DNA from: Clostridia bacterium | Lineage (GTDB): Bacteria; Bacillota; Clostridia; Christensenellales; Aristaeellaceae | Assembly: GCA_017430225.1 (NCBI GenBank) | Contig: JAFRNK010000071.1 | Location: 1-32,328, forward strand | DNA: 32,328 nucleotides | Direction of reading: 5' to 3' | Shown: in pieces, positions 22,927-30,846 of the stretch | How the letters are laid out: each line of letters starts with the position of its first letter | How positions within the stretch are numbered: position 1 is the first letter of the stretch | Notes under the pieces: generated by a model | What the model was told of the DNA's origin: nothing | The model's input: the letters and a program-made list of their open reading frames with translations, nothing else | Database searches by the model: none | Translations under genes and position numbers: made by a program

Positions 22927-25557
22927 TCAACTCTCCTTGTTTTTCAGCTTTTCCATCGCCGCACGCAGGGCGTCAGATACCGGATTCCCGTTGGCTTTGA
23001 GTGCGTTGCGCGCGAGGTAATCCATCAGTTCGCCTTCAGTCTGCTCGACTTCGTGGCGGAATTCGCGCGCCGAAATGCGCAGCGCGCCGCTGGCGAGGAT
23101 GATCAGCTGCTCCATCCCGTCCGAGGTCGCAACGCGCACGCGCCGCTTGTCGCGAAGCTCGTATGCTGCCTTCACGATGTAAGCGTCCGCCGTTTCGGCC
23201 TCTTTCGTATACACGATGTCCACATTCCCCCGCTTTTCCACAGACCCGCGCCCGCCGGCCACGCGATAAGCGTCGAAGACCAGGATCAGCTTCAGGTTCC
23301 GGACACCGTTGAAATCACACATCAGATCGATCAGCTGGTCGCGCGCCATGTCAAGGCTGAAACCGGCCAGCTCCTTGAGCTCGTCCCAAGCAAAAATGAT
23401 ATTGTACCCGTCCACCAGCAAGTACTCGTCCGGCGCTTCCGGGATGGTGACCCGCTCGGGCAGGGAAGCATCCGGCTTGCGCGGCAAAATGGATCTCGGC
23501 TTGATCGGGCCGTAAGTGCGCTCAAAAATCCGGAGGAGTTCCTTGTCCTCTTCCAGACTGTCCCTCGGCGGAGCGGCGCGCACAGGCGCTTCGCTTTCCG
23601 GCTGATCTGCGTCCGTTCCGCTCTCCGTGCCGTTCTGCAGATGCATGTATCTGGACGCTTCCCGCCAGGGAATCACTACGCCCGCGCCATGGCTGCAGAA
23701 AACGGAATCCGCAGGATTGTCCACGTCCCGTTCCGGGTCATAGCCGGAGGCTTCCACCAGGACCGCCTGATTCGCGCAGGGCTGGTAGCCCGCGTTTTCG
23801 AGCGCGACCCTGCCCTCGCCGTGGGTGTACATGGCCACCTGCCGGGCATAGTGCCTCGCCCGGGCGACGGGCGCCTGCCCGTCGATTACCGTGAGGCGGC
23901 TGTCGCTGTCCGCAATTTCCGCCGACCCGCCCATCTGGTTCAGGTCGTTCAGCGCGCGGCCCACACAGTCGTTCGGGACTTCCAGGCGGATATGGTACCA
24001 GGGCTCCAGCAGCACATTTTCCGCCTGCATCAGACCCTGGCGGATCGCGCGATAGGTCGCCTGGCGGAAATCACCGCCCTCGGTATGCTTGAGGTGCGCG
24101 CGGCCCGCCGTCAGGACGATCTTCACGTCCGTCAGCGGTGCGCCGACCAGCACGCCGGTATGCACGCGCTCCAGAATATGCGTCATGATCAGGCGCTGCC
24201 AGTTGAGTGCCAGGTCGTCCAGCATGCACTCGCTCGCCGCGGTCACGCCGCTGCCCCGCGGCCCGGGTTCCAGGCGCAGGTGTACTTCCGCGTAGTGGCG
24301 CAGGGGCTCGTAATGCCCGGCGCCGTCCACCGGCGCGGCGATCGTCTCGCGGTAGAGCACGCCGCCCTCCACGAATTCCACATCCAGCTGGTAGCGGTCA
24401 TGGAGCTGTCGGGCCAGGATCTCCAGCTGCACCTCGCCCATGATCCCGACCTGGATTCGCCGAAGCTGCGCGATCCAAGTGACCTGCAATTCCGGATCCT
24501 CCTCCTCGAGCTCCCGGAAGCACCTGAGCGCGCGCTGCTCGTCCGTGCCAGGCGCGAGGCGTACGCGGTAACGCAGAACCGGCGTCATGGCAGGCGTCGT
24601 ATGATGCCCGCCTTCGCCCCAGGTCTGGCCTGCCGCCGTATGCGCAGGGCCCAGCAGTGCTGCCAGCTCGCCGGCCGGCGCTTCGTCCGCCGGTTCATAC
24701 TTCGCGCCGCTGTACAGGCGGATCTGGCTCACCTTTTCGCCCGGTTCGCCGTTCACGCTGGGCAGCAGGTCACGCACCCGCAGTTTCCCGCCGGTGATGC
24801 GCACGAAGGTCAGCCGCGCGCCGGCGGCGTCCCGCGCGATCTTGTACACACGGGCGGAAAACGCCTCCGGACACCTGCGTTCCGGCAGCAGCCGGTCAAG
24901 CCCGTCCAGCAGGGCTTCCACGCCGTCACCGCGCAGAGCGGCGCCGAAATAGACCGGAAACGCCTTGCGTTCCGCAATGAGGCGGCTGACAGTCACATCG
25001 TCGATTCTTCCGGTCTCCAGCAGTTCCTCCAGTGCTTTTTCGTCCGTCAGCGCCAGGTCTTCCGCGGCATCGGGATCGTCAAGCGCGGTGCAGCCAGGGT
25101 TTAACTGCGCACGCAGCTCCCCGACCAGCCGCTTGCGGTCCGCGCCGGGCTGATCCATCTTATTCACAAAGATGAACACCGGAACGTCCGCGTTTTTGAG
25201 CAGCTTCCACAGCGTGCGCGTGTGGCTCTGCACACCGTCCGTAGCGCTGATGACCATGACCGCGGCGTCCATGACGCCGATCGCGCGCTCCGTCTCGCCC
25301 GAAAAGTCCACATGCCCCGGCGTATCCAGCAGGATCAGCGGGCGGCCCCGGAAGGAAATGCGCGCCTGCTTGGAGAATATGGTAATGCCGCGCTCCTTTT
25401 CCTGGACGTCCGTGTCTAGGAACGCATCGCCGTGATCGACACGGCCCTTGCGCCTGAGCGCGCCGGACACGTACAGAAGCTCTTCCGACAGCGTCGTCTT
25501 ACCCGCATCCACGTGGGCGACGAGCCCGATCACCGCGGGCGGTCTGTGGTCTGCCAC
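22927..25557 (-). CDS. TetM/EF-G-like translational GTPase fused to a C-terminal YacP/Rae1-type NYN ribonuclease domain
   Basis: This 876-residue protein is numbered from GTG 25557, which follows GAGGTGA. GTG 25566 is an alternative start. The GTPase domain has A-H-V-D-A-G-K-T-T (residues about 14-22), E-R-G-I-T-I, D-T-P-G-H-V-D-F and N-K-M-D. EF-G-type domains II-V follow to about residue 625. The domain IV loop corresponding to TetM's Y-S-P-V-S tip is short here (GRAHLKHTEGGDF), so tetracycline protection is not supported. After an acidic linker, residues about 710-850 match YacP/Rae1: L-L-V-D-G-Y-N-I-I (Asp716), L-V-F-D-A-Y (Asp762), Y-T-K-E-A-E-T-A-D (Glu788, Asp791) and V-A-T-S-D (Asp813). 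All the acidic positions expected of a PIN/NYN nuclease are present. B. subtilis Rae1 cuts mRNA in the ribosomal A site. The fusion suggests GTP-driven delivery of the nuclease, which is inference. Confidence 0.92.
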   Translation of the reverse strand: MADHRPPAVIGLVAHVDAGKTTLSEELLYVSGALRRKGRVDHGDAFLDTDVQEKERGITIFSKQARISFRGRPLILLDTPGHVDFSGETERAIGVMDAAVMVISATDGVQSHTRTLWKLLKNADVPVFIFVNKMDQPGADRKRLVGELRAQLNPGCTALDDPDAAEDLALTDEKALEELLETGRIDDVTVSRLIAERKAFPVYFGAALRGDGVEALLDGLDRLLPERRCPEAFSARVYKIARDAAGARLTFVRITGGKLRVRDLLPSVNGEPGEKVSQIRLYSGAKYEPADEAPAGELAALLGPAHTAAGQTWGEGGHHTTPAMTPVLRYRVRLAPGTDEQRALRCFRELEEEDPELQVTWIAQLRRIQVGIMGEVQLEILARQLHDRYQLDVEFVEGGVLYRETIAAPVDGAGHYEPLRHYAEVHLRLEPGPRGSGVTAASECMLDDLALNWQRLIMTHILERVHTGVLVGAPLTDVKIVLTAGRAHLKHTEGGDFRQATYRAIRQGLMQAENVLLEPWYHIRLEVPNDCVGRALNDLNQMGGSAEIADSDSRLTVIDGQAPVARARHYARQVAMYTHGEGRVALENAGYQPCANQAVLVEASGYDPERDVDNPADSVFCSHGAGVVIPWREASRYMHLQNGTESGTDADQPESEAPVRAAPPRDSLEEDKELLRIFERTYGPIKPRSILPRKPDASLPERVTIPEAPDEYLLVDGYNIIFAWDELKELAGFSLDMARDQLIDLMCDFNGVRNLKLILVFDAYRVAGGRGSVEKRGNVDIVYTKEAETADAYIVKAAYELRDKRRVRVATSDGMEQLIILASGALRISAREFRHEVEQTEGELMDYLARNALKANGNPVSDALRAAMEKLKNKES

Positions 25558-25590
25558 CTGCCTCACCTCACTTTCCGGGAGATTGAATCA

Positions 25591-26316
25591 ATGCAGCAAC
25601 ATCTGGATGAACTATGTCAAAGAGCAGCCGGACGCCGCCAGCCGCTCTTCAGCCGTTTCCTGAACCTGAGCGAGCAGAAGGAAGCGGAAATCGCCGCGCG
25701 CAAAGCGCAGGCGGGATATCTGTTGTTCGGCGGCGCCGAAGACTGTGAACGCCGGATGCTTGGCGTCGGGGAAGAAGCACCGGAGCCCGGGGACTTCCCC
25801 ATCACGTGCCTGCGCGTAACCCGCAGGAGCGCGCACTACGGCGAACCGCTGGAACACCGCGCGATTCTCGGCACAGTCATGGGCACCGGCATCGAGCGCG
25901 AACTGATCGGCGATATCGTACTCGCGGACGACGCCGCTTACGTCTTCTGCGTCAATACGATCGCGGACATGCTGTGCGCGGCGCTCACGCGTGTCGGCCG
26001 CACGGACACAGACTGCTGCGCCTGCGAGCCGCCTGCCGCAGCTTTGCGGAAACTGACACCTGTCAGGATCCAGGCCGCTTCGCCGCGCGTGGACGCCGTC
26101 GCCGCACACCTGTACCGCCTATCCCGCGGGGACATGCTGGAACTCATCCGCCAGGGCAAGGTCCAGGTCGACGACGCGCCGGTCACCAAGCCCGACCAGC
26201 TGCTAAAGCCCGGCCAGGTCCTCTCCGTCCGCGGTCATGGCCGCTCGAGGTACGAGGGCGAAGTGGGCATCAGCAAGAAGGGGAAGCTGTACCTGCAATT
26301 GAGTGTATACAGCTGA
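25591..26316 (+). CDS. ylmH: YlmH-type S4-domain RNA-binding protein
   Basis: This 241-residue cytoplasmic protein matches YlmH. FLNLSEQKEAEIA and LLFGGAEDCERRMLGV lie in the N-terminal domain. LEHRAILGTVMGTGIERELIGDIVL is the family signature. A C-terminal S4 domain follows (about residues 178-241; SRGDMLELIRQGKVQVDDAPVTKPDQLLKPGQVLSVRGHGR). YlmH binds ribosomal RNA, and in B. subtilis it has been linked to ribosome-associated quality control. ATG 25591 follows CCGGGAG (25575-25581). The frame is open far upstream on the opposite side of the GTPase-NYN gene, but that part is antisense. Only about 33 bases separate the two divergent starts. It is usually found near division genes (sepF/divIVA) in Firmicutes, which are not present here. 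Confidence 0.9.
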   Translation: MQQHLDELCQRAAGRRQPLFSRFLNLSEQKEAEIAARKAQAGYLLFGGAEDCERRMLGVGEEAPEPGDFPITCLRVTRRSAHYGEPLEHRAILGTVMGTGIERELIGDIVLADDAAYVFCVNTIADMLCAALTRVGRTDTDCCACEPPAAALRKLTPVRIQAASPRVDAVAAHLYRLSRGDMLELIRQGKVQVDDAPVTKPDQLLKPGQVLSVRGHGRSRYEGEVGISKKGKLYLQLSVYS

Positions 26317-26337
26317 CGTATCAGTGAGGCGCCGCGG

Positions 26338-26366
26338 TCGGAACCGCTGCGTGGTTCCGATCCTTT
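26338..26366 (+). terminator. Probable terminator after ylmH
   Basis: TCGGAACC (26338-26345) pairs with GGTTCCGA (26353-26360), followed by TCCTTT. AGGCGC (26327-26332) and GCGCCT (26369-26374) could form an outer stem. The T-tract is short, so termination may be partial. Confidence 0.55.
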
Positions 26367-26412
26367 ACGCGCCTATTACTTCAGCAATCCAAAATTCTGA
26401 GCCGCAGGCGAA

Positions 26413-26460
26413 GAGTTCAGTCCTGAACTCCTCGCTCCTATCTCATCATTCCTCACTTGA
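26413..26460 (-). repeat. Dispersed intergenic repeat, copy 1
   Basis: On the minus strand this reads AGTGAGGAAT, then GAGCGAGGAGTTCAGG. That is shared with copy 2 at 27414-27442 (15 of 16 positions in the second block). It starts a few bases after the psuG stop and includes a GAGTTCAG/CTGAACTC hairpin with a two-base loop (26413-26430). Confidence 0.55.
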
Positions 26461-27369
26461 TCAAAGTGCTTTCGCGACCCTCGCCGCCAGCCGCGCGTTA
26501 TTGAGCACGAGCTGGATATTGCTGTCCAGGCTGTCGCCCCCAGTCAGGTCCTTGATGCGCGCCAGCAGGAAGGGCGTGATGGCCTTGCCGTGAATGCCCT
26601 GCTGATTCGCTTCGGCGACTGCCTGATCGATCGCGCGGTTGATGACGTCCGGATTCATGGAATACTCTTCCGGGATGGGGTTCGTGACCAACATGCCGCC
26701 CTCGATGCCGAGTTCCCGCTGTGCGCGGAAGATCGCCGCCAGGTCTTCGGGGGTATCCACACGGTAGTCGACAGCAAAGCCGCTCTTCCGCGTATAGAAA
26801 GCAGGCAGTTCCTCCGTGCCGTAACCCAGCACGGGCACGCCCTTGGTCTCCAGGTATTCGAGCGTTAGGCCAAGGTCGAGGATGGATTTCGCGCCAGCGC
26901 AGATGACCATGACGGGCGTATGCGCCAGCTCTTCCAGGTCGGCGGAGATATCCATGGTCGTTTCCGCGCCGCGGTGCACACCGCCAATGCCGCCGGTCGC
27001 AAAGATTTTGATGCCAGCGCGGTGCGCGATCATCATGGTCGTGGTCACCGTCGTCGCGCCGTCCATGCCGCGGGCAATGAGTACGGGCAGGTCACGGCGG
27101 GAAGCCTTGGTCACCTTCTGGCCGGCCTTGCCCAGGTATTCCAGTTCGTCATCGCTCAGACCAGCCTTCATGCGGCCGCCCAGCACCGCGATGGTTGCGG
27201 GCGTCGCGCCTTCGTCGCGGATGGTCTGCTCCACTTTGCGGGCAGTCTCCACGTTCTGGGGATAGGGCATGCCGTGGGAAATGATGGTGGACTCCAGTGC
27301 GACCACAGGCCTGCCGGCTTCGAGCGCTTCACGGACTTCTTTGGAAAGATCGGGAATCAATGTTTGCAT
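26461..27369 (-). CDS. psuG: Pseudouridine-5'-phosphate glycosidase
   Basis: This 302-residue cytoplasmic enzyme reversibly cleaves pseudouridine 5'-phosphate to uracil and ribose 5-phosphate in pseudouridine salvage. Family blocks are present in order: VALESTIISHGMPYPQN, GATPATIAVLGGRM, RRDLPVLIARGMDGATTVTTTMMIAHRAGI, FATGGIGGVHRGAETTMDISADL, VICAGAKSILDLGLTLEYLETKGVPVLGY and GGMLVTNPIPEEYSM. The last of these is the NPI/P-x-x-x region. The length matches E. coli PsuG (about 312). GAGGTG lies just 5' of ATG 27369. A pseudouridine kinase (psuK) is not present. The gene is separated from the upstream DNA glycosylase gene by 68 bases containing a repeat. Confidence 0.95.
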   Translation of the reverse strand: MQTLIPDLSKEVREALEAGRPVVALESTIISHGMPYPQNVETARKVEQTIRDEGATPATIAVLGGRMKAGLSDDELEYLGKAGQKVTKASRRDLPVLIARGMDGATTVTTTMMIAHRAGIKIFATGGIGGVHRGAETTMDISADLEELAHTPVMVICAGAKSILDLGLTLEYLETKGVPVLGYGTEELPAFYTRKSGFAVDYRVDTPEDLAAIFRAQRELGIEGGMLVTNPIPEEYSMNPDVINRAIDQAVAEANQQGIHGKAITPFLLARIKDLTGGDSLDSNIQLVLNNARLAARVAKAL

Positions 27370-27413
27370 AATGACACCTCAAATAATAGATTGTATTGAA
27401 AAACAGGGAAAAC

Positions 27414-27442
27414 AGTGAGGAATTAAGAGTGAGGAGTTCAGG
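27414..27442 (+). repeat. Dispersed intergenic repeat, copy 2
   Basis: AGTGAGGAAT followed by TAAGAGTGAGGAGTTCAGG matches copy 1 (26413-26460, opposite strand). It also resembles a more divergent copy at 30916-30960 that shares the following TGAAACCGC. A further degenerate unit lies at about 27478-27508, inside the end of the DNA glycosylase gene. Confidence 0.5.
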
Positions 27443-27983
27443 TGAAACCGCTCTTGCTTTGCTCCGGCGTTCCTGCCTTAACTTCTGACTTCTCACTCAT
27501 AACTTCAGTCAGTTCCTTCCCCCACTTTTCCGTCAGCTTTTCCAGGCTCCAGGACGCGTTCAGGGGGCTGGTGGAGGGCAGGACGACCGGCGGGATACCG
27601 GTCTGAGGCAACTGGAGAAGACGATACAACCGTCCGGCTGTCTGACCGTTGCAAAGTACGCGTTCGATCCGTACCCGGGTCAGGATCACGGAGAGATCAG
27701 TGGGCACCGCGTTCGCGATGCTGCTGTCCTTCGAGCCCTCGATATCGCACTGTGCCGCCGCGTCCCACAGCGCCAGCTGATGTTCCAGCAGCAGGCGCTT
27801 TTTTGACGGGATATCCGTTGGTACCGGTTCACCGTACACCGCCGCCAGCACCCGCCAGAAGCGGTTCTGCGGATGGCCGTAGTAAAAGCCTTCCTCCCGG
27901 CTGCGCACCGACGGAAACGAGCCGAGGATCAGGATGCGCGAACGGTTGTCGAAGACCGGCTCGAAGGGATGCCGGAGCCTCAC
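27438..27983 (-). CDS. DNA-deoxyinosine / uracil-DNA glycosylase family protein
   Basis: This 181-residue protein belongs to the small UDG-like glycosylases of the hypoxanthine-DNA glycosylase type. Motif 1 is I-L-G-S-F-P-S-V-R-S, followed by YYGHPQNRFW. LCNGQTAGRLY lies in the middle, and motif 2 is L-P-S-T-S-P-L-N-A-S-W. These enzymes excise deaminated bases during base-excision repair. The family core ends at about residue 158 (LTEKWGKELTEV). The last 22 or so residues (M-S-E-K-S-E-V-K...) are encoded by repeat-like DNA and look like an acquired tail. ATG 27983 overlaps the stop of the methyltransferase gene by four bases (ATGA). Confidence 0.85.
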   Translation of the reverse strand: MRLRHPFEPVFDNRSRILILGSFPSVRSREEGFYYGHPQNRFWRVLAAVYGEPVPTDIPSKKRLLLEHQLALWDAAAQCDIEGSKDSSIANAVPTDLSVILTRVRIERVLCNGQTAGRLYRLLQLPQTGIPPVVLPSTSPLNASWSLEKLTEKWGKELTEVMSEKSEVKAGTPEQSKSGFT

Positions 27984-28774
27984 TTTTCCAGCCTCCGCCT
28001 AAGCACGTCGTAAGCCATGACTGCGCACGCCACCGCGGCGTTCAGGGATTCCGCCCCGCCGGGCATCGGCAGGCGGACCTTCTGCTGCGCCAGGGCCGCC
28101 GTTTCGGCTATCAGGCCCTGGCCTTCGTTGCCGATCAGCAGGCACGTCCTCTCCGCGTCTTCCGGCCGCTCATAAAACGGCGTGCCGTCCAGCGCGCCTG
28201 CCATCAGCCGGTAATCCCGCGCTTTCAGCATTTCCAGCGCCGAACGGAAGTCTTCCGTGACCCACACCGGCACACGGAAAACCGCACCCATAGTGGCCCG
28301 GAGCGTTTTCGGCGCGAACACATCAGCGCACTCGCAGCTCAGCAGTACGCCAGCGTTCCCGACGGCGTCCATAGTCCGCAGGACAGTGCCCACGTTGCCG
28401 GGGTCCTGTACGTTTTCGAGGGCAGCCACCAACGGCAGATCGGGCAGGCCGTCCGCCGACGGCATCCTGCACACGCACAGGACGCCCTGCGGCGTCTTCG
28501 TGTCCGTTACCGCCTCCAGCGCCCGCACAGACAGCATATGGACGGGAATGCCCGCCGTTTCGGCGTTCCGGATCAGCTCCGCATAGCGTCCGGCGGCATT
28601 CTCAGCGCAGATCAGAGCCGAAGCCCAGCCCGTTTTCAGGGCCTCTTCCGCCATGTGCTCGCCCTCTGCGAGGAAAGCCTGCGCCTCAGCACGCGCTTTG
28701 CGAGAATGGTTCAGTGTGCGCCAGCCCTGAACCATCGGATTGTGCGGGCTGGTGATAACAGTCAGCGCGCTCAT
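27980..28774 (-). CDS. SpoU/TrmH-family RNA 2'-O-methyltransferase
   Basis: This 264-residue protein has an N-terminal substrate-binding domain (ITSPHNPMVQGWRTLNHSRKARAEAQAFLAEGEHMAEEAL, typical of TrmH/RlmB-like proteins). The SPOUT catalytic domain follows. Motif 1 is L-E-N-V-Q-D-P-G-N-V-G-T-V-L-R-T, motif 2 is L-L-I-G-N-E-G-Q-G-L, and motif 3 is V-R-L-P-M-P-G-G-A-E-S-L-N-A-A-V-A. These build the trefoil knot that binds S-adenosylmethionine. It methylates a ribose 2'-OH in rRNA or tRNA, and the exact site is not deducible. Both ends overlap neighbours by ATGA, giving strict translational coupling with the 691-residue protein upstream and the glycosylase downstream. Confidence 0.92.
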   Translation of the reverse strand: MSALTVITSPHNPMVQGWRTLNHSRKARAEAQAFLAEGEHMAEEALKTGWASALICAENAAGRYAELIRNAETAGIPVHMLSVRALEAVTDTKTPQGVLCVCRMPSADGLPDLPLVAALENVQDPGNVGTVLRTMDAVGNAGVLLSCECADVFAPKTLRATMGAVFRVPVWVTEDFRSALEMLKARDYRLMAGALDGTPFYERPEDAERTCLLIGNEGQGLIAETAALAQQKVRLPMPGGAESLNAAVACAVMAYDVLRRRLEK

Positions 28775-30846
28775 TTGAGCCCCAGCGCGGCGCGGGTCAG
28801 AGGCATCGCTTTGGAAATCTCTGACAGGAAGCCCGTCTTCCTGCCGCTCTTCAGGATACCGGGCACTATATAGATCAGGACAGCCCGGTCCAGCGCGGCG
28901 GTAATACCGCCCTCCATCAGATTCTGCGCCGCTTCCGCGAAAGCGGTCATGCTGCGGATCATATACAGCGGCAGAACGATGCTCTGCTGGACGCAGAGTT
29001 TCCTTATATGCACGACCACATCCAGGGCCGCCTGGCTCAGGGGCGTGCGCGCCTGGTTGATTTTTTCTTTCAGCAGGTTTTTATCGACCGCCGGGCAGGC
29101 CGCCGGGATCCCGGGCAGGAGACTGCTCTGGCACAGCCTGATTTCCGGCAGGTACTGCTCGATCTCATCAATGTAACCCGGTACATAGATCTTCGTGAAA
29201 TCGTCTGAAGGCATAATCGTCGGCCACTGGTCGTTGCAGACCAGGAACAGCGCCGCGGAGCCGCCGCGCATCACGCTCATTTCGGCTTCGCCGTTGTACG
29301 CTTTCCCGCCCAGCGCCCGGGCCAGCGCCTCAGCCGCGTCCCGGCTGTCCGCCTCGCTCTGGGCGCGTATCATCACGCCCTCTTTGCCGCAAAACGCGTA
29401 GGCAAGCAGCAGAGAAAGCGCTTCGTTCTGATCGCATTCGAAGCCTGCCGTGCGCAGACTCTCCATGATGCGCCGGGCCACGGTCATGATCGGCGCGTCT
29501 TCTTCCGCTTCGCCGGGCCATACCTTCGGATGAAGGCCGAAGAACTCTTCATAGCGTGCCCGGTCGCGGATCAACTCTGCTTCCTGCTGCTTGATTTCCT
29601 GCAGCGCCGCCTTCGCCGCTTCCGTTTCCTCTTTCAGCGCGTCCAGTTCCTGGCGTTCGCTCTTGACCAGCCCGGCCACCAGCGTTTCGCGGTACTGCGC
29701 TTCCTGGGCTTTGGCCTGGTTCAGGTTCATCACCGTCATCAGGCGCTCGGCTTCCGTATCCTGCAGCTGCACCTTAAGCGCCGCCAGTACGGGATCTTTC
29801 GTGCCGCCCAGCGCTTTCGCAAACTGCTCGCGCGCGCCGGGCAGGCTGAGAATCTGCTCCGCCAGCTTCTCCCGGCTGCCAGCCTGCGTCCATTCGTTTT
29901 TCATCAGTTCGGCAAACGGCGGTACTGGCGCAGCGACTTCAGTGACCGGAGTCTGCTTGCGTTCGTCCTGTTTGCGATCCTGCTTTTTCTTTTCCGAGCG
30001 TTTTTCCGGCTTTTCTGCCGTGCGGCGGCTGCTTTCTACCGCCTGCGCCAGGCTATTGCAGCGCTTGACAGGCTGCTCGGTTTCCACCTGAGCGTAATAC
30101 AGCGGCGTCCCCGCATCATCGGGGATCAGCACGTCCTTGGGCTTTTCGTTCTCGGGGTTCTCCGCTTCCTGAACCAGGCGCAGCATCTGCTTGTCCAGCG
30201 CTTTGATCTGGTCCAGCGCGGTCATCGCGCCGGTCACCGCAGGTGCTTCTTCAGCCGGCGTTTCAGCAGGCACTTCTGGCGCGCTTTCCTCCGTCGTTTC
30301 AGCGATCGGCCAGTAGAACAGGCGCACAGCTCCGTCCGGCAGCGTCACAGAAAAGATGCGAGGATCGTCCGGCGGCAGCTGGCGCGCGTCCTTCAGGTCG
30401 TGCCCGGTCTGACGGTCCACCGGGCCGTGGATTTTGCCGCCCACCCGGGCATAAGCACAGGCGGTGACCGCGCGGGCAAGCATGCTCTCGGGGATCACTT
30501 CGTAAAACAACTGCTCCGGCAGCGCTTCGACCGCGTTGGAATACACGATATAGCGGTTCTTCTCGCCTTTGGCAGCGGAATAATTCTTGTTCTGCTTGAA
30601 CTTGTCCGTGTGCGACCCAGTCAGCGTCAGCAGGCAGAAGCTGCCCAGCGTGCGCAGCCTTTCCTTGCAGCTGCGCTGCTCCGACTTGTCCGGTACGACA
30701 CGCACATAACCTTCGTCACGCCATTCTTCGATCTCGGCAAGCGTAAAAGGGCCGGTCTCGCGTAGGAGCGGACGTACCCGAAAATGGCCCAGCTTCTGGT
30801 TATCCTCCTCCAGCCAGGCCAGAACCAGATGATTGATAATATCCAT
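28771..30846 (-). CDS. Unrecognised 691-residue coiled-coil protein
   Basis: I do not recognise a family. Residues 1-180 form a globular N-terminal region. An acidic Pro/Ala-rich linker (about 183-206) follows, then a helical stretch and a strongly basic Lys/Arg/Gln segment (about 274-298). A predicted coiled coil (about 355-435, rich in Gln, Glu and Ala) comes next. A C-terminal domain (about 450-691) has hydrophobic strands such as AALFLVCNDQW and alternates like a degenerate P-loop or AAA fold, but no Walker A motif is visible. There is no signal peptide or membrane helix. Only a weak CCTTT-complement site (AAAGG) lies about 13 bases before ATG 30846. Its stop overlaps the methyltransferase start (ATGA), so a role linked to RNA modification or DNA repair is possible. 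Confidence 0.8.
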   Translation of the reverse strand: MDIINHLVLAWLEEDNQKLGHFRVRPLLRETGPFTLAEIEEWRDEGYVRVVPDKSEQRSCKERLRTLGSFCLLTLTGSHTDKFKQNKNYSAAKGEKNRYIVYSNAVEALPEQLFYEVIPESMLARAVTACAYARVGGKIHGPVDRQTGHDLKDARQLPPDDPRIFSVTLPDGAVRLFYWPIAETTEESAPEVPAETPAEEAPAVTGAMTALDQIKALDKQMLRLVQEAENPENEKPKDVLIPDDAGTPLYYAQVETEQPVKRCNSLAQAVESSRRTAEKPEKRSEKKKQDRKQDERKQTPVTEVAAPVPPFAELMKNEWTQAGSREKLAEQILSLPGAREQFAKALGGTKDPVLAALKVQLQDTEAERLMTVMNLNQAKAQEAQYRETLVAGLVKSERQELDALKEETEAAKAALQEIKQQEAELIRDRARYEEFFGLHPKVWPGEAEEDAPIMTVARRIMESLRTAGFECDQNEALSLLLAYAFCGKEGVMIRAQSEADSRDAAEALARALGGKAYNGEAEMSVMRGGSAALFLVCNDQWPTIMPSDDFTKIYVPGYIDEIEQYLPEIRLCQSSLLPGIPAACPAVDKNLLKEKINQARTPLSQAALDVVVHIRKLCVQQSIVLPLYMIRSMTAFAEAAQNLMEGGITAALDRAVLIYIVPGILKSGRKTGFLSEISKAMPLTRAALGLK

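Noticed and set aside
22747-25104. A 785-codon plus-strand open frame opposite the GTPase-NYN gene
   Set aside because: It is antisense to a gene with complete family motifs, has no ribosome site and a residue composition (His, Arg, Gln and Pro rich) typical of the shadow of GC-rich coding DNA.
22927-25557. Annotation as a tetracycline resistance protein
   Set aside because: The GTPase is TetM-like overall, but the domain IV loop lacks the Y-S-P-V-S tip needed to displace the drug, and a nuclease domain is attached.
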